Source of the DNA: Fragum whitleyi
Taxonomy: Eukaryota > Mollusca > Bivalvia > Cardiida > Cardiidae
Reading direction: 5' to 3'
Assembly: GCA_948146395.1 (NCBI GenBank)
Contig: OX411559.1
Coordinates: 32,518,708-32,582,707, forward strand
DNA: 64,000 bases
Every line of letters starts with the position of its first letter. Position 1 is the stretch's first letter. The position numbers were made by a program, and so were the translations under genes. The notes under the pieces were generated by a model that saw nothing but the letters and a program-made list of their open reading frames with translations, did no database searches and was not told the DNA's origin. Positions 52,361 to 63,934 of this stretch are shown here, one piece after another.

Positions 52361-54394
52361 TCCATGGTCAATGGTAATCATACTAAATGAGTTCTTAACA
52401 ACAATTCATATTTTCTGAACTTAAACAAATAGAAAGAAATGATGGAGAAAATGTTTAATATGTAAAATATAATTTGAAATGGGGAAAATTCTGGCCAAAA
52501 CAGTTTCTAAATTTTATCTTTTATTGGTGCATCAAATATTCAAAAATACCAACAAGAGCATTTATAAATGTCAACCTAGGCTATCAGGGTTCCCATTTAC
52601 GTACTACAGTAGGTAATTCACGTAGAAATGCATCAGTTCAAGTACAAGTTCATGGGCCATACACGCAAGCACATAAAGAATTATTGATTAGCATAGAAAG
52701 ATAATGACTATTACGTGAATGTTTTGAATGAAAGAGTATCTGGTTTGCATGCCTGATTATCAGTGTAAATCCAATCATTTATTGGTCAGTCATTTATTTT
52801 ATCCATTGAAGAAATTGTGTGGCTTATCAATCAACAGGTAATTCTGAAGTCACAAACATTGGCAGCCATGAAACACCAATTATTTAAGTCTTTGTATGTC
52901 AAAAGTATTCAAAAGAATTCAGTGATACAACTGACTCCTGTTATTTATATAATTTTTAATGTTTTTACTGAAAAGTACTTAGTATTAATTTACAGAAACT
53001 AATTTCTTCAATTTTATAAATTAATTTGGAGGGGCTAACTGCCTCTTACAATTGCACCTAAAATGGTTGTTAACAGCAAATTATGCAGCAGGTGCTTTTT
53101 GAGTAATGGCTATTCCATTATTGAACTGAGTTTAGATGCTTTTTACAGCAAAACAGTTATAAATCTTTCAAGTCTTAAATCAGTTATAATCTAAATAGTT
53201 ATATAGAGTAACTTATGTAAGATTTATGTGGTGTACCCTTAACTCTGAAAGTAAAGGGTTCGCTGTACCCCTAGATTTTTCTTTGTACCCTCAATTTTAA
53301 ACTCAGAGGGCACATGTACCCCCAAAATGAAAACCCAGTGGGCATGCAGACCAAAGAAGCTTAATGCTGTCCATAGCAGTGGATGCAATCGTAAGAGGAT
53401 ATAAAAGCTTTGGGTATATCTAAATTCATAAAGAGCACCTTGGTAAATATTAACAGACCTGAGAGAAGAATTGGCATAAATTATTTATTGTTTATCCTTC
53501 CACATTCTGTTAATTGTTTACAAACCTATCTTGAATGAATAAACTCCCAAAAAGACAAAAATATTTATGAGTAAGGTTGAAATAAAAATGTAATCACATG
53601 TAATTAGATGTAATCAAGATTACATTATAAAAGTAATTGTAATTGTAATTGATTACAATGAAAAACTGTGTAATCAAAATGTAATCAGTAATCATAGAAT
53701 CTGCAAGTAATTGTAATTGTAATCGATTACATTGGCATGTAATCGACCCCAGGTCTGCAAGTTTAGTGACCCTTTATCAATCTTAAAACATATTGTGATT
53801 TGATAAAAAAAATATGTCTTTTATGGGTGGAGGTCAATTTTCTATATGTTACATAGTGTAATCTTTGAAAATCAATTTCTAAAAAGCCAACCAATGGATA
53901 TCAACCAAATTTCAATGGAATGTTCCTTTTGTAACCTATTATCAGGCTGAACAAGTTACTGTGATTTGATGGAAAATATGTATTTAACAGGCGGAGATCA
54001 ATTTTCTACATGCTATTTATGCATCAATCTTGAATTTTCCTTTCAGAAATATTTCAGGGTGTGACATAAAACACTTTTTTACTTGAAATAGAAATTGATT
54101 GGTTAATTCTTTCTCTTAAATTCTCTTCTTATCATACCGTTCAGATCATATATCATTCAGACCCGTGGAACAAATCAGCTTCTTCGGCAGCTCTAGTTTG
54201 TATATAAACCGTATTTTGCTAATCTATAATCTGGTTGCAGAACGGGACAAGAGCTATCGAGGTCAAATAGCGAGCAATTATATTTATTTATGGCAACTCA
54301 ATAAGTCACTTTGACCTTTGGGAAAGTAGGTCTGTACAGTTAATAACATGGTGAAATCGACTCTGATTCCGATAAATACCATTCAAAATCGCTC

Positions 54395-55092
54395 AATCAG
54401 CTTTTCATAAATCGTCGTGTGCCGTGGTAATTCGTAGTAGAACCGTGGTGAATCGTGGTGACTCTTGATGAATCGCGATAACTTCCGAAACTCCAAAGTA
54501 GCGCTACGGAAATTTTAAACTGTTTAAAACATTCGTGGCAAATCGTGGTGGTTATTGGGCGTGGCCTAATTCACAACGCAACCGTTGCGGAATCGTGCTT
54601 ATTCGTACTGACACCACAGCCATATTCGCGGCTGTTCGTGAGAGATCGTAGTCAGTCGTGGAATCTTCGTCATTACGAATTCTCTCGATTCACCACGAAT
54701 TGCGTACGGTTGTCCTACGAATCACCCACGGTTTCGCTACGGAGCTCCCCGATTGGCCAAAACCAAGGCCATGGTAGCTCGTGTCACTACCGCCGTGAAT
54801 AGTACTAGTACCGTATCGAACCGTAATAGCACCGTGAGCATTCGTTGTGACATGCTGGTCAATCCTCATTGACCGTAGCGTTGTCGTCATGAATCGTCAT
54901 TGATTCGTAGCGATACCTTACAGACACCGTACTTATATCGTGGACATTCTTACTGGAAACGTAGTGACACTGACTCTTTCTATATTTCGGCACGATTCAT
55001 CCCGACCAATCCCGATTTTTCTGACCATGAGAAATCTGGGTGAATCGTGGTGAATCGTAGAGAAAATCGTGAATATGAAAACGGGCCTTTAA
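54395..55092. mobile_element. Probable MITE with GTGGTGAATCGT subterminal repeats
   Basis: The interior is dense with GAATCGTGGTGA, CCGTGGTAATTCGTAG and their complements. The right end reads TGAATATGAAAACGGGCCTT. The left end near AGCTTTTCATAAATCGTCG is a degraded partner. Organisation resembles the PIF/Harbinger-like element at 24596. The open frames of 60-85 codons reflect these motifs. Confidence 0.5.
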
Positions 55093-55425
55093 TCAATTCC
55101 TGCTCGCTATAGGCAGTTACAAATGTTACGTGCAGAGCCATCAAACTGATGTCAGTTCCGCGGTAAACAAAATATATTGGATTCATTTATGTGACCCGAT
55201 TAATCATTATAAAATTTCTCAGTCGATTATCACAATCAGAAGCCGATACCAACTGATTATCGATTATAAACGATTTATCTACCCATCACTACTTGGCGAT
55301 AATCTGAAGGACTGTTAATCAGCTCGCCAAGGCTAGCTTGATCACATTTCTATTGTTGCCTCGGTTAAGATCAGCTTGTCTCAAATAAAATGCCATAGAC
55401 AGATTCTGTATATCTACTTTTTCAG
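55093..55425. other. Region just upstream of the first receptor exon seen
   Basis: No gene seen. Ends in TCTACTTTTTCAG, a good splice acceptor directly before 55426, so an upstream leader or coding exon probably exists and was not found. Confidence 0.5.
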
Positions 55426-55467
55426 ACTTATATACTAGAAGTGTCGGTTAAAACATACTTCGTTACC

Positions 55468-56059
55468 ATGGCAAACAGTGAAGGTCAAAGCCCTCCTTCG
55501 GGTCAAGCGGACTTCAATTTGTGGGGTATGCTGGACGGACTTATCGACCGACTTATACACGAGGGGGCAGCACTGCCGTATGCAAATAAGGACTACCAGT
55601 TACCCAATCATAGCGGACATAAGAAATGTAATGCGCAAGCGCATGATAAACTAACATCTACGTATCAATTGCATCAGTATTCTAACGACACAAACGAAGT
55701 CTCAAATCACCACCGAAAAGTGACGGAAAAAGTTCGACGCGCTCGTAGTTTGTTCGAGCCCGTTTCTCCGTACGTTCTAAGACACAAGCATATATCGGAA
55801 TTGCTCGATATATTGCCGAAAGATCAAGATAAAATAGAAAAGAAGAAAAGGCGACGATTGAAGAAATTCCGAGCGAAGCCGTTTCGGGAGATATCCGACT
55901 GGGGTTTGACCGACAGCGACACCGATGGCGACTCGGACGAGGGCCCTGCCGAAAGTCCGGGGAGTAATGAAAATGCAATGGTACTAGGAGAAGGTACACA
56001 CGACAGCTTAGATAGGGCCCAATCCCAGGCTCTACATGGCGTTTCTGGCGACAGTGCGG
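55468..56059 (+). CDS. Receptor gene exon 1 (first coding exon seen)
   Basis: The ATG at 55468 is in good context (TTACCATGG). The exon itself opens at an acceptor near 55426 and the frame stays open from there, so further coding sequence upstream is possible. Encodes a polar region, a basic block (about residues 130-145) and an acidic Asp/Ser-rich block (DSDTDGDSDEG). The donor is GCGG|GTGAGT and the exon ends in phase 1. Confidence 0.72.
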
Positions 56060-59000
56060 GTGAGTTAAGAAACAAATAAAATCATATGTACAGCCAATCT
56101 TGCTCAAGGGACGACGTTTATTAAACGACTATTTTTATTACGCGACCGTTTTTAAAACTCCACCTTTTAAATTAAAATATCTGAAAAAGTAGGCACTTTT
56201 GTTCTACAATATATTACGAATCAATCCTATATTGATAAAACTCATTAGAATCGTCTCAATGAGACGATTCCTATGAGTTTTAACAACATTAGAATATAGA
56301 AAAAAATCCAAAATAACATAAATATTCAATCAAAAGTATGCTTCTAATAAATTAAACAAAACATTCACTAAGCGACCATTCTCTTTAACGACCGCTTTTT
56401 GATAGTCCCATTGTTGGTCGCTTAATACACGTTTTACTGTATACATATTTGTTGACCTATCATAGACCTCATAAGTCTCATAACTTCTATTTGAAATTGC
56501 ACGCGTGTTTATTACGGAATAGACCTATGACTGTATTTGCTGTATTTTTTTATAATTGTCAATTGATGAAATATGCTTTTTATAATCGATTTACAACTTT
56601 ATCATACAGGTCAATATCGGGTAACATAATCCAAGCAACAATGTTAACGATTGAAATAAAGAGGGGCAAAACAATCTGCATCTGGATCCGATGATGCAAA
56701 ACTTTTCTCATGCTCAAATGAGTTGTAAAAAACTTTCAGATGAGAATGAGAAAAGTTTCAACGTTCTCGAAACATTTAAGATACCCGCTTTGCATGTAGA
56801 CATTTATATTTTGAAAACAGCGTGCCATTTTTAAACGTTTTCGAAAGTTGTAAACGTCATTGACAATGGGCATTTATTGCTTGTCAAAGGCCAGGATTTA
56901 ATTTGAAGTTCATATTTCCGTTATTATTTTATAAATGTATATGAATATGAATCTCAATGAATAATCATATTTCAGAGAAATCGATCCCTAAAAGTGATGA
57001 AGATTTGAGAGCTAACGACACATACACAGAAAAAAAGAGCGAACCAACTTCTCAGAATGCAGTATTTGAACAAAATCACCCTGCTAATAATACAGGGGAT
57101 GTGTCTACTTATGACTTCACACCGCAGATAGAAGATTTACACCTAGATAACATCGATATTCTAGGCGAACTAGATATACCCAGTCAGGATTATGCACAGG
57201 ATTTGTCGATTGGACGACAGGGGCAAACTGATACATTTTACGGTGGCGAAAGTCATGCGCAACATGTTAACGATTTTACAAACGTTAACAATGCTCAAAA
57301 TATGAATACAGCGTCTGGACATAACACTGCACAAGCGTCAAATGTAAGTGATTTTACAAACGTTAATAATGCTCAAAATAGAAACATAGCTTCTGGACAT
57401 TACATTGGTCTAGCAACAAGAGTTAGTGACTTTACAAACGTTAGTAATGTTCATAATGGTAATATAAATAGTGGTCATTGCGCTAATGGTCCAGGAGACA
57501 TCAGCGATGCCTTAAAACAAGACACAGATTTATCATCGTGGAATCCACCGTCTCAACACAATTCTCATCCTCAACATTCTCAGTATTATACAGAAACAGT
57601 ACATACAGGCGGCCTTGTGTATCCGAATGATGGCGGACAATTTGATCTCAGCAACAGCCAAAAAGGACACACTTATGAGTGCCACATGACTCAAGGACAA
57701 GATGAAGATCGAAGACGTCTTAGAGACGAGTCTTCGCTACATACCAAAGACGAAATAGGTAAGCTCTAAAAAGAATTATCTGAAACAAAACGGATTTCAA
57801 ACCAGCCCTGCGTTCGGGATGACAAAACGGTGCAAACAGTGTTCAAATTACTCCCCGCACTGCACGAAAGTGAACGTGCAAAGCGGGGTATAATTGGAAA
57901 ATTTTTAGAACCGTTTTGTCATCCTGAACGCAGTGCTGTTCAAGGGCATATCTACAAGTTGTACGCAATACGCGCGCGAAATCAATGAATATTTCTGTGA
58001 ACATATTCTCCACCTAAACCACTCGGCATCAATAGATTCATAGATGTGTTTATAGTTCCGCAATTTAGAGTGGTTGATCAGAGGTCAATTTTGTCTATGC
58101 AGATATAGACTAAATTGACCTTTGATCCCTCACTTCAACTTGTCGATATATAAAAGTGGAAACTATAGAACCTGCGGAGCCCCCAAAGGCTGTCCAGGGT
58201 TGATACTTTTCGAACATCTGATATAATCGCTTTTAGCGAAATGGTTCTCATAATTATCAGGCGTAAACGGACCATATCGGAACTATGTTAAATAGATATT
58301 CGAAAATGGGATCCAGCATAGATCTACCGGAAGGCGGGTTTCAGAAATAATTGCGTAGAAAAGTAGAATAGTTATTTTAGATTTAAAAAAAACTATAAAA
58401 AATACTTTTCGCATTTCCCGTATGGTACCTTAACTCAAATCTCGTCACGTGATACATGTTGTACAGTAAGTTACACCAAGAAATTAACACTAAATTACTC
58501 AAAAACATTCTAAATCACTCACTCACAGCTCCATTCAGTCAATATAAAGTCTCACTCAAAACATTCAAAAACGCTCCAAAGTTACTTACAAGGATTAGGC
58601 CAGCAACTATATTCAAAATGAGAATACATAGAATGTAATCGCGAATTCACTGCGGCCATTACTGAAATTATTAGCCTGAGATTTGTTCTTGAAAAATAGG
58701 AAGCTATTTATAGAACTTGCTTGCATGTAGGTTTACCTTACTTTAATTTCACTCTAAACTCACTCATCGCACTAATTCAATTTCATTCTACAATCATTCA
58801 AAAATCATCTATCTTGTCAATTTCATGATTTTGTTTACTGTTCTGTATCCTGCAGGTGTTAAAGTAGATAACCAAAGACAAGAGGAAAGCCACCAAAGAC
58901 AGCCAATGAACAGGGACCTCATTGTTGAAATTGGAGACGTTGGTAAATGTTTCTTATTTGTTACTTACAATTCACAAAACATCATAAAACTGACAAGTTG

Positions 59001-62000
59001 ATTGATTTTGGATTTGTTTAATGAAATTGAATGACTGTTTCGAACGAGTTTTGAATAATTTTCAATGGGAAGTAGACATAATCGATCATTTTGGTCCTGA
59101 TTGTTACCTCCCTTTAATGAAATCGACGCATTTTTTCTGATTTTGTGCCCTAATGGACGAGTCAGGAGCTTCGATTCAACTACGGCCAATACAATCACGT
59201 AAACATTTGAACGATTCAATTGAAACTATGATCATTTTGAACTGTCGCCGAGTTCGATCAGGATATATATTATACGTACTTAGTGTATTGTATGAAAAAA
59301 TATCTAACGAGGCTGGGAGACAATTATCAATTCTCACAACCGAGTTTGATATTTTTTTCATTCAATACACTAAGTACGTATTATATTTATCTTATAACCA
59401 ATATTTGTCTTGTTTTCGTCGGTGTTTCTAACTGAAAGGCAAGTTTCTAAAAATAACCGCATTGTATCATTGTTCTAAAAATAACTATGTGATATCATAA
59501 AAAATATCATACGGTGTGTTATCAAACAGATATTTGTATAGTTATAAGATAAAGACGCATTTCGCATTGCAAAATCTTTATTCGTTTGATGGACCACATT
59601 AACTTATATGTGAACCGCCACACAAAAGTGGACTTCCTTGATCCACGTGTGAAGGAGCACATAACTCATATATGAATCGTCACACGAAAGTGGATTATCT
59701 TGGTTCACGTGTGGGGGAGAACATTTACTTATATGTGACCCGTAACCCGAAAGGGGATTATCTTGGTTCACGTCTGAGGGACAAAATTTACTTATACATT
59801 GTATTTGACCCGTCACACGAAAAGGAATTATCTTGGATCACGTGTGAAGGAAAACATTAAATTACATGTTACCGGTCACACGAAAAGGAATTATCTTGGA
59901 TCACGTGTGAAGGAAAACATTAACTTACATGTTACCCGTCACACGGAAGGGGATTATCTTGGTTCACGTGTGGGGGAAAACATTAACTTACATGTTACCG
60001 GTCACACGAAAGGGGATTATCTTGGCTCACGTGTGGGGGAAAACATTAACTTACATGTTACCAGTCACACGAAAGGGGATTATCTTGGCTCACGTGTGGG
60101 GGAAAACATTAACTTACATGTTACCGGTCACATGAAAAGGGATTATTTTGGTTCACGTGTGGGGGGAAACATTAACTTACATGTTATCGGTCACATGAAA
60201 AGGGATTATTTTGGTTCACGTCTGAAGCAGATTATTTAATTACATGTTGCCGGTCACTTAAAAAGGGATTATCTTGGTTCACGTGTGAAGGAAAACATTA
60301 ACTTACATGTTACCGGTCACACAAAAGGGGATTATCTTGGTTCACGTGTGGGGGAAAATATTAACTTACATGTTACCCGTCACTCGAAAAGGGATTATCT
60401 TGGTTCACGTATTGGGAAAACGTTAACTTACATGTTATCCGTCACACGAAAAGGGATTATCTTGGTTCACGCATTGGGAAAACGTTAACTTACATGTTAC
60501 CCGTCACACGGAAGGGGATTATCTTGGTTCACATGTGGGAGAAAACATTAACTTACATGTTTCCCGTCACACAAAAGGGGATTATCTTGGGTCACATGTG
60601 GGAGAAAACATTAACTTACATGTTACCCGTCACTCGAAAGGGGATTATCTTGGGTCACGTGTGGGGGAAAACATTAACTTTCACGTTACCCGTCACACGA
60701 AAGGGGAATATCTTGGTTCACGTGTGGGGGAAAACATTAACTTACATGTTACCCGTCACACGAAAAGGGGTTATCTTGGGTCACGTATTGTGAAAACGTT
60801 AACTTACATGTTACCCGTCACACGGAAGGGAATATCTTGGTTCACGTGTGGGGGAAAACATTAACTTACATGTTACCCGTCACACGAAATGGGGTTATCT
60901 TGAACCCGTTTGACGGACCATATCTACTGATTTATAATTCCAGGTCAAGACGAAATGGATTATATACTGGAAACCTTGCTTCGTGCACAGAGGAACTTCA
61001 AAAACGTCATACCAGCGATCTCACAGACTGAGTTTCAACAGAAAATGGACGAATATATGGTAAAGAAATATATAAAAAATCATAACACAACATAGCTTAA
61101 AATAACTCTTTTGATTTCGACTAGAACAGTCATGTCCATCGTAAAACATACAAGTATAATTCATACTTGTTTCCATTTCAGTGTTTATAAATGTGTTTGG
61201 TGACAATAAATGATGTTTAAATAGCCTTTCGGAGAAAAAAATATGAAAAAATCTAGTCAAAACTTTTATTGCTTTTTACAAGAGTTTCAAACCTGTGGAG
61301 CGACTCAAGCCATTCATGTCTTTCTAGTTATTTTGACGTTATAAAAACGCACTCAACGGCTTGCGCTTCGTCACAATAAATTGATACTGGAATTTACAAA
61401 TTATTTTGATTAATAAATATGATTCGAATACCATCTTAAAGCATAAGGAAATAAATATCAATAAGGAATTCACCTATTTCGGCATCCACCTCTCTGTTGA
61501 AATTCAAATTTATTTTTGAATAAATCTGTTTTAGGAACGGAAGAAAGCGGAACTGGGTGCTGATGACGTCACGGTAACGGAGGCCGACGCAAAGAGAGTG
61601 ACGTTATTAGAACACGTGATCAAATACTTCGAAAAGAAAATCGTAGAAATAGTCAAGTTTGCCAAATGTATTCCTGGATTCCAAACACTTGGAGTAGATG
61701 ATCAAGCAAATCTTATTAAGGGTAAGGGTTTTGATGTCATAGACTACGAAAATGACGTAATTCTTGCACTATCTGAATTAACTTTAGTTGGTAACTTTAC
61801 GATGTCTGATCGCTATTGATTAACTAATTTCTTATTTTCAAATCGCAAGGTGTTTTCAAGGCCAAATTCTTCTTTTGTCTTCGTTATTGAAGATAAATGA
61901 AAATAAAAGAGTTCAACTCAAGCCTAGGTTATTATTCGTTTTATAAGTGATTATCTATGCATTCTTTCGACATATTGATGCCAAAAAAGTATTATTCATA

Positions 62001-63922
62001 TTTTCCGTCTATCTTCAACCGTGGTATATACTAATATTAGCGACGTGACATGCCCTGCGTTCAGTATTACAAAACGGTGCAAACTGTAAGCCAATTTTAC
62101 CCCGCTTTGCACGTGCAGAAGTAAAGCATGGTAAAATTGGCAAACATTTCGCTACGTTTTATGATCCTAGACACAACCCAGCCCTGCGTTCAGGATCACC
62201 GAACGGGGCAAACAGTTTTCCAATTGTACCCCGCTTTGCACTTGTACTTGCGTGCAAAGCGGGGTACAATTGGAAAATTGTTTGCACCATTCGATGATCC
62301 TGAACGCAGGGCTGTTTTAAGTATGCGAATTACGAGTATTCGCTCGCGTGAACAGTTTCCACAGCGAGCGGTCTATCTTTAAAGCACCGCAAGCGCTTTC
62401 AAAAGTTGACTTGTTGCTAGGTTATTCTTCAAATATCACCAAAAACATCTTTAGATTTATTCAATGAAGTGAAAAATATTCGTTTTTCATAGAACCCACC
62501 CTTCAGATCATTCGGAACATCACTCGGCCATTTCCGTAAAATACAACATACCTCGGATGTATGTAAGGCGGATGGGTATGTAACGAAATCGTGCATTTTG
62601 TTAGCCAGAAACAGAGTAAGAAAACTAGCACTGTAGATTTATATCTTTTACAGTAAATAACGGCTGAAAAATCTTAATTTTTGAGAATGGCGAATCATTT
62701 TCATAAATTAAGATTTTTTCAGCCGTTATTTAAGAATCTAAAGATATTTATATTAGGATTCGATGGTTTCACGTCAGTGACTTAAACGAGTAGCGTTGGC
62801 GACGTCGAATGTTTTCATCCACAGTTTCGAGGGCTAACACCATTTTAACTGACGTCATCGAGTTTTTCAATGGTTTTCCCGTACTTTTTAAAAATAGTCC
62901 GTCTATGTACATCCTAGGTTGATCGTGAGATTGGCCGAGTGGTGTTCCGAATGCCTTCAGATCTTAAAACGTCCAAACAAAACGAAAATCACGAGATTAC
63001 CGAAAAAATGGCTCAAGTTGTCCGCTATTTTTGTTTGCGAAGCTAGTCCCCTCGTGACGTTGCAAGTTGATTACCACAAGCGCCATATGCAAGCGCATCG
63101 TTTAGAATAGGAAAGCAGAAAAGCGCTCGCAAAAGTTCTCTAGCGCTTTGCTTTTCTGAAAGCATGACAGGGCTGAAGACAGTAGTTACGGAAAGTAATG
63201 CAAGAATACAAAACACTGATTAGATCATCCCGGTTATTTAACTTACTCGATATTTAACATGAAATCGAACTTGATCATTTGGATCTCAATGCAGTTCATT
63301 AAATCATGAAATTGACAGTCACTCCGACTAAGATCACTCAAAATTTCTTGCTCAGCGCTCATATCAACTATTCCGAACGCGTACTCGAATCACTCAAAAT
63401 CGCTACGAAATTGTTCGAAAACGCTTCGAAATCATTGATAATGATCTATAATTTAAGAACAACCGATGAAATTATTGCATGATAGTTTTTGGTGGTGTTG
63501 ACTTTTAAAGCGCCTGATTTGTTCGTGAAGACATAATCCCCAAAAGTACCTTCCTTCAAATTCATACAAAACTCGCTCGACAGTCATTCATTCAATACAA
63601 TTCGTAAATCACACACTTTATATAAGATTTCCATCTGGATGTTTGAACCGACAATTTTGAAATGGTCAAAGTGTGAAACAATATACTCTTTTTCATACAG
63701 TTTCTAGAACAGAAAGTGGGCTAGTGGGCGGAGTTGGTGTCAGTCTTAAAGAGGGCGTGGTTAAGGCGGAGAATGAAAGCAACATCCCACTTGATATGAT
63801 TGGCTCGGTTGTCGGCCCTCAGTATATGAAGGAAGTCTACAGAGTGACGTCGAAAATTGACAGCGTGAAAATAACAGAAAAAGAGGGCGCCCTGCTTCGT
63901 GGTATTACCATAACATATACAG
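55468..63922 (+). CDS. Nuclear-receptor-like protein, six exons, 3' end beyond the window
   Basis: Spliced exons 55468-56059, 56976-57758, 58856-58942, 60944-61059, 61535-61721 and 63701-63922 give about 660 residues in one frame; every junction is GT-AG and phase-compatible. The last three exons encode the start of a nuclear-receptor ligand-binding domain: a helix-1-like EMDYILETLLRAQRNF, the signature FAKCIPGFQTLGVDDQANLI (helix 3-5 region), and VKITEKEGALLRGI, a helix-8-like segment. The family consists of ligand-regulated transcription factors acting in the nucleus. A basic patch (KKKRRRLKKFR, exon 1) could be a nuclear localisation signal. No C4 zinc-finger DNA-binding domain is present in any visible exon, although it normally precedes the ligand-binding domain. 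The rest of the domain, including the activation helix, lies past the right edge. Subfamily not assigned; NR1-like is a guess. Confidence 0.75.
56976..57758 (+). CDS. Receptor gene exon 2 with three 26-residue repeats
   Basis: Acceptor CATATTTCAG|AG, donor ATAG|GTAAGC, phase 1 at both ends. Polar, Asn/Gln/His/Ser-rich sequence without Cys motifs. Bases 57266-57499 encode three tandem 26-residue units beginning V(N/S)DFTNV(N/S)N. The character suggests a disordered regulatory region. Confidence 0.75.
57804..57937. mobile_element. Palindromic MITE (AGCCCTGCGTTC family) in intron 2
   Basis: Arms AGCCCTGCGTTCGGGATGAC and the inverse GTCATCCTGAACGCAGTGCT, centre with CCCCGCACTGCACG. It lies 45 bases after the exon 2 donor. 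Confidence 0.8.
58470..59240. mobile_element. ACCTCC-family MITEs flanking exon 3
   Basis: A reversed copy (about 58480-58842) ends 13 bases before the exon 3 boundary, so MITE sequence abuts or supplies the polypyrimidine/acceptor region. A second, forward copy begins just after the donor (about 58970-59240). Confidence 0.55.
58856..58942 (+). CDS. Receptor gene exon 3 (29 residues)
   Basis: Acceptor ATCCTGCAG|GTG, donor GTTG|GTAAAT, phase 1 to phase 1. Encodes a short Gln/Glu-rich linker (KVDNQRQEESHQRQP...). Small but supported by both sites, the phase match and the open frame. Skipping it would keep the frame. Confidence 0.65.
59263..59554. mobile_element. Dispersed MITE in intron 3
   Basis: Second copy of the element at 40175-40492, with the same block order and a GTTATAAGATAA end. 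Confidence 0.7.
59590..60905. repeat. 63-bp minisatellite, about 20 copies, in intron 3
   Basis: Unit contains TTAACTTACATGTTACC, GTCACACGAAAGGGGATTAT and CTTGGTTCACGTGTGGGGG. Because 63 is a multiple of three, open frames run through many copies (peptide repeats such as GDYLGSRVGENINLH), but the frame shifts between blocks and there is no start or splice context. Most units carry CACGTG. The last unit ends about 40 bases before the exon 4 acceptor. Confidence 0.93.
60944..61059 (+). CDS. Receptor gene exon 4 (start of the ligand-binding domain)
   Basis: Acceptor ATAATTCCAG|GTC, donor TATATG|GTAAAG, phase 1 to phase 0. Encodes QDEMDYILETLLRAQRNF followed by KNVIPAISQTEFQQKMDEYM, which fits helix 1 and the following loop of a nuclear-receptor ligand-binding domain. 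Confidence 0.75.
61535..61721 (+). CDS. Receptor gene exon 5 (ligand-binding domain signature)
   Basis: Acceptor CTGTTTTAG|GAA, phase 0; donor AAGG|GTAAGG, phase 1. Encodes a charged helix then FAKCIPGFQTLGVDDQANLI, the classic signature with Phe, Pro-Gly-Phe and Asp-Gln. An alternative donor 69 bases further on (before GTAACT at 61791) keeps phase 1 and adds GKGFDVIDYENDVILALSEL, which could supply a helix-5-like segment. Confidence 0.8.
62052..62178. mobile_element. Palindromic MITE (AGCCCTGCGTTC family), diverged
   Basis: Begins GCCCTGCGTTCAGTATTAC, centre CCCCGCTTTGCACGTGC; its right end runs into the next copy. Confidence 0.75.
62180..62313. mobile_element. Palindromic MITE (AGCCCTGCGTTC family), nearly perfect hairpin
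   Basis: Arms of about 60 bp: AGCCCTGCGTTCAGGATCAC pairs with GATGATCCTGAACGCAGGGCT (last 20 bases), and TACCCCGCTTTGCAC with its complement. The youngest-looking of the four copies. Confidence 0.88.
62655..62731. repeat. Hairpin with AATAACGGCTGAAAAATCTT arms
   Basis: 26-bp arms, near-perfect, 24-base loop, in intron 5. Probably another small MITE. Confidence 0.8.
63295..63610 (-). mobile_element. ACCTCC-family MITE remnant in intron 5
   Basis: Reversed family end (AATCATGAAATTGACAGTCA, GCTCAGCGCTC, TTCGAAATCATTGATAATGA); the other end near 63580-63610 is degraded. Confidence 0.55.
63701..63922 (+). CDS. Receptor gene exon 6 (last exon in the window)
   Basis: Acceptor TTTCATACAG|TTT, donor ACAG|GTGAGT, phase 1 to phase 1. 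Encodes GLVGGVGVSLKEGVV, a possible beta-turn region, and EVYRVTSKIDSVKITEKEGA followed by LLRGITITYTG, the helix-7/8 region of a ligand-binding domain (compare the family pattern L-x-L-T/D-x-E-x-x-L/F). The rest is off the window. Confidence 0.8.
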
Positions 63923-63934
63923 GTGAGTAAAAGA

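Larger units (their letters stand above)
61722..63700 (+). other. Receptor gene intron 5
   Basis: Holds two palindromic MITEs (62052-62313), a hairpin at 62655-62731 and an ACCTCC-family MITE remnant (63295-63610). A short helix-5 exon may also be hidden here, because the protein jumps from the signature helix to a later segment. The frame at 62918-63043 following TCCTAG has the wrong phase for the upstream exon. Confidence 0.6.

Noticed and set aside
59799..60864. Long open frames with 21-residue repeats (GDYLGSRVGENINLH type)
   Set aside because: They follow a 63-bp minisatellite in an intron, shift frame between blocks and lack start and splice context.
59590..60905. CRISPR-like array
   Set aside because: Units are contiguous with no unique spacers, and the locus is an intron of a eukaryotic gene.
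62918..63043. Possible extra receptor exon after TCCTAG
   Set aside because: Joined to exon 5 in phase 1 it hits a TGA at once; the start also resembles a tRNA-like A box.
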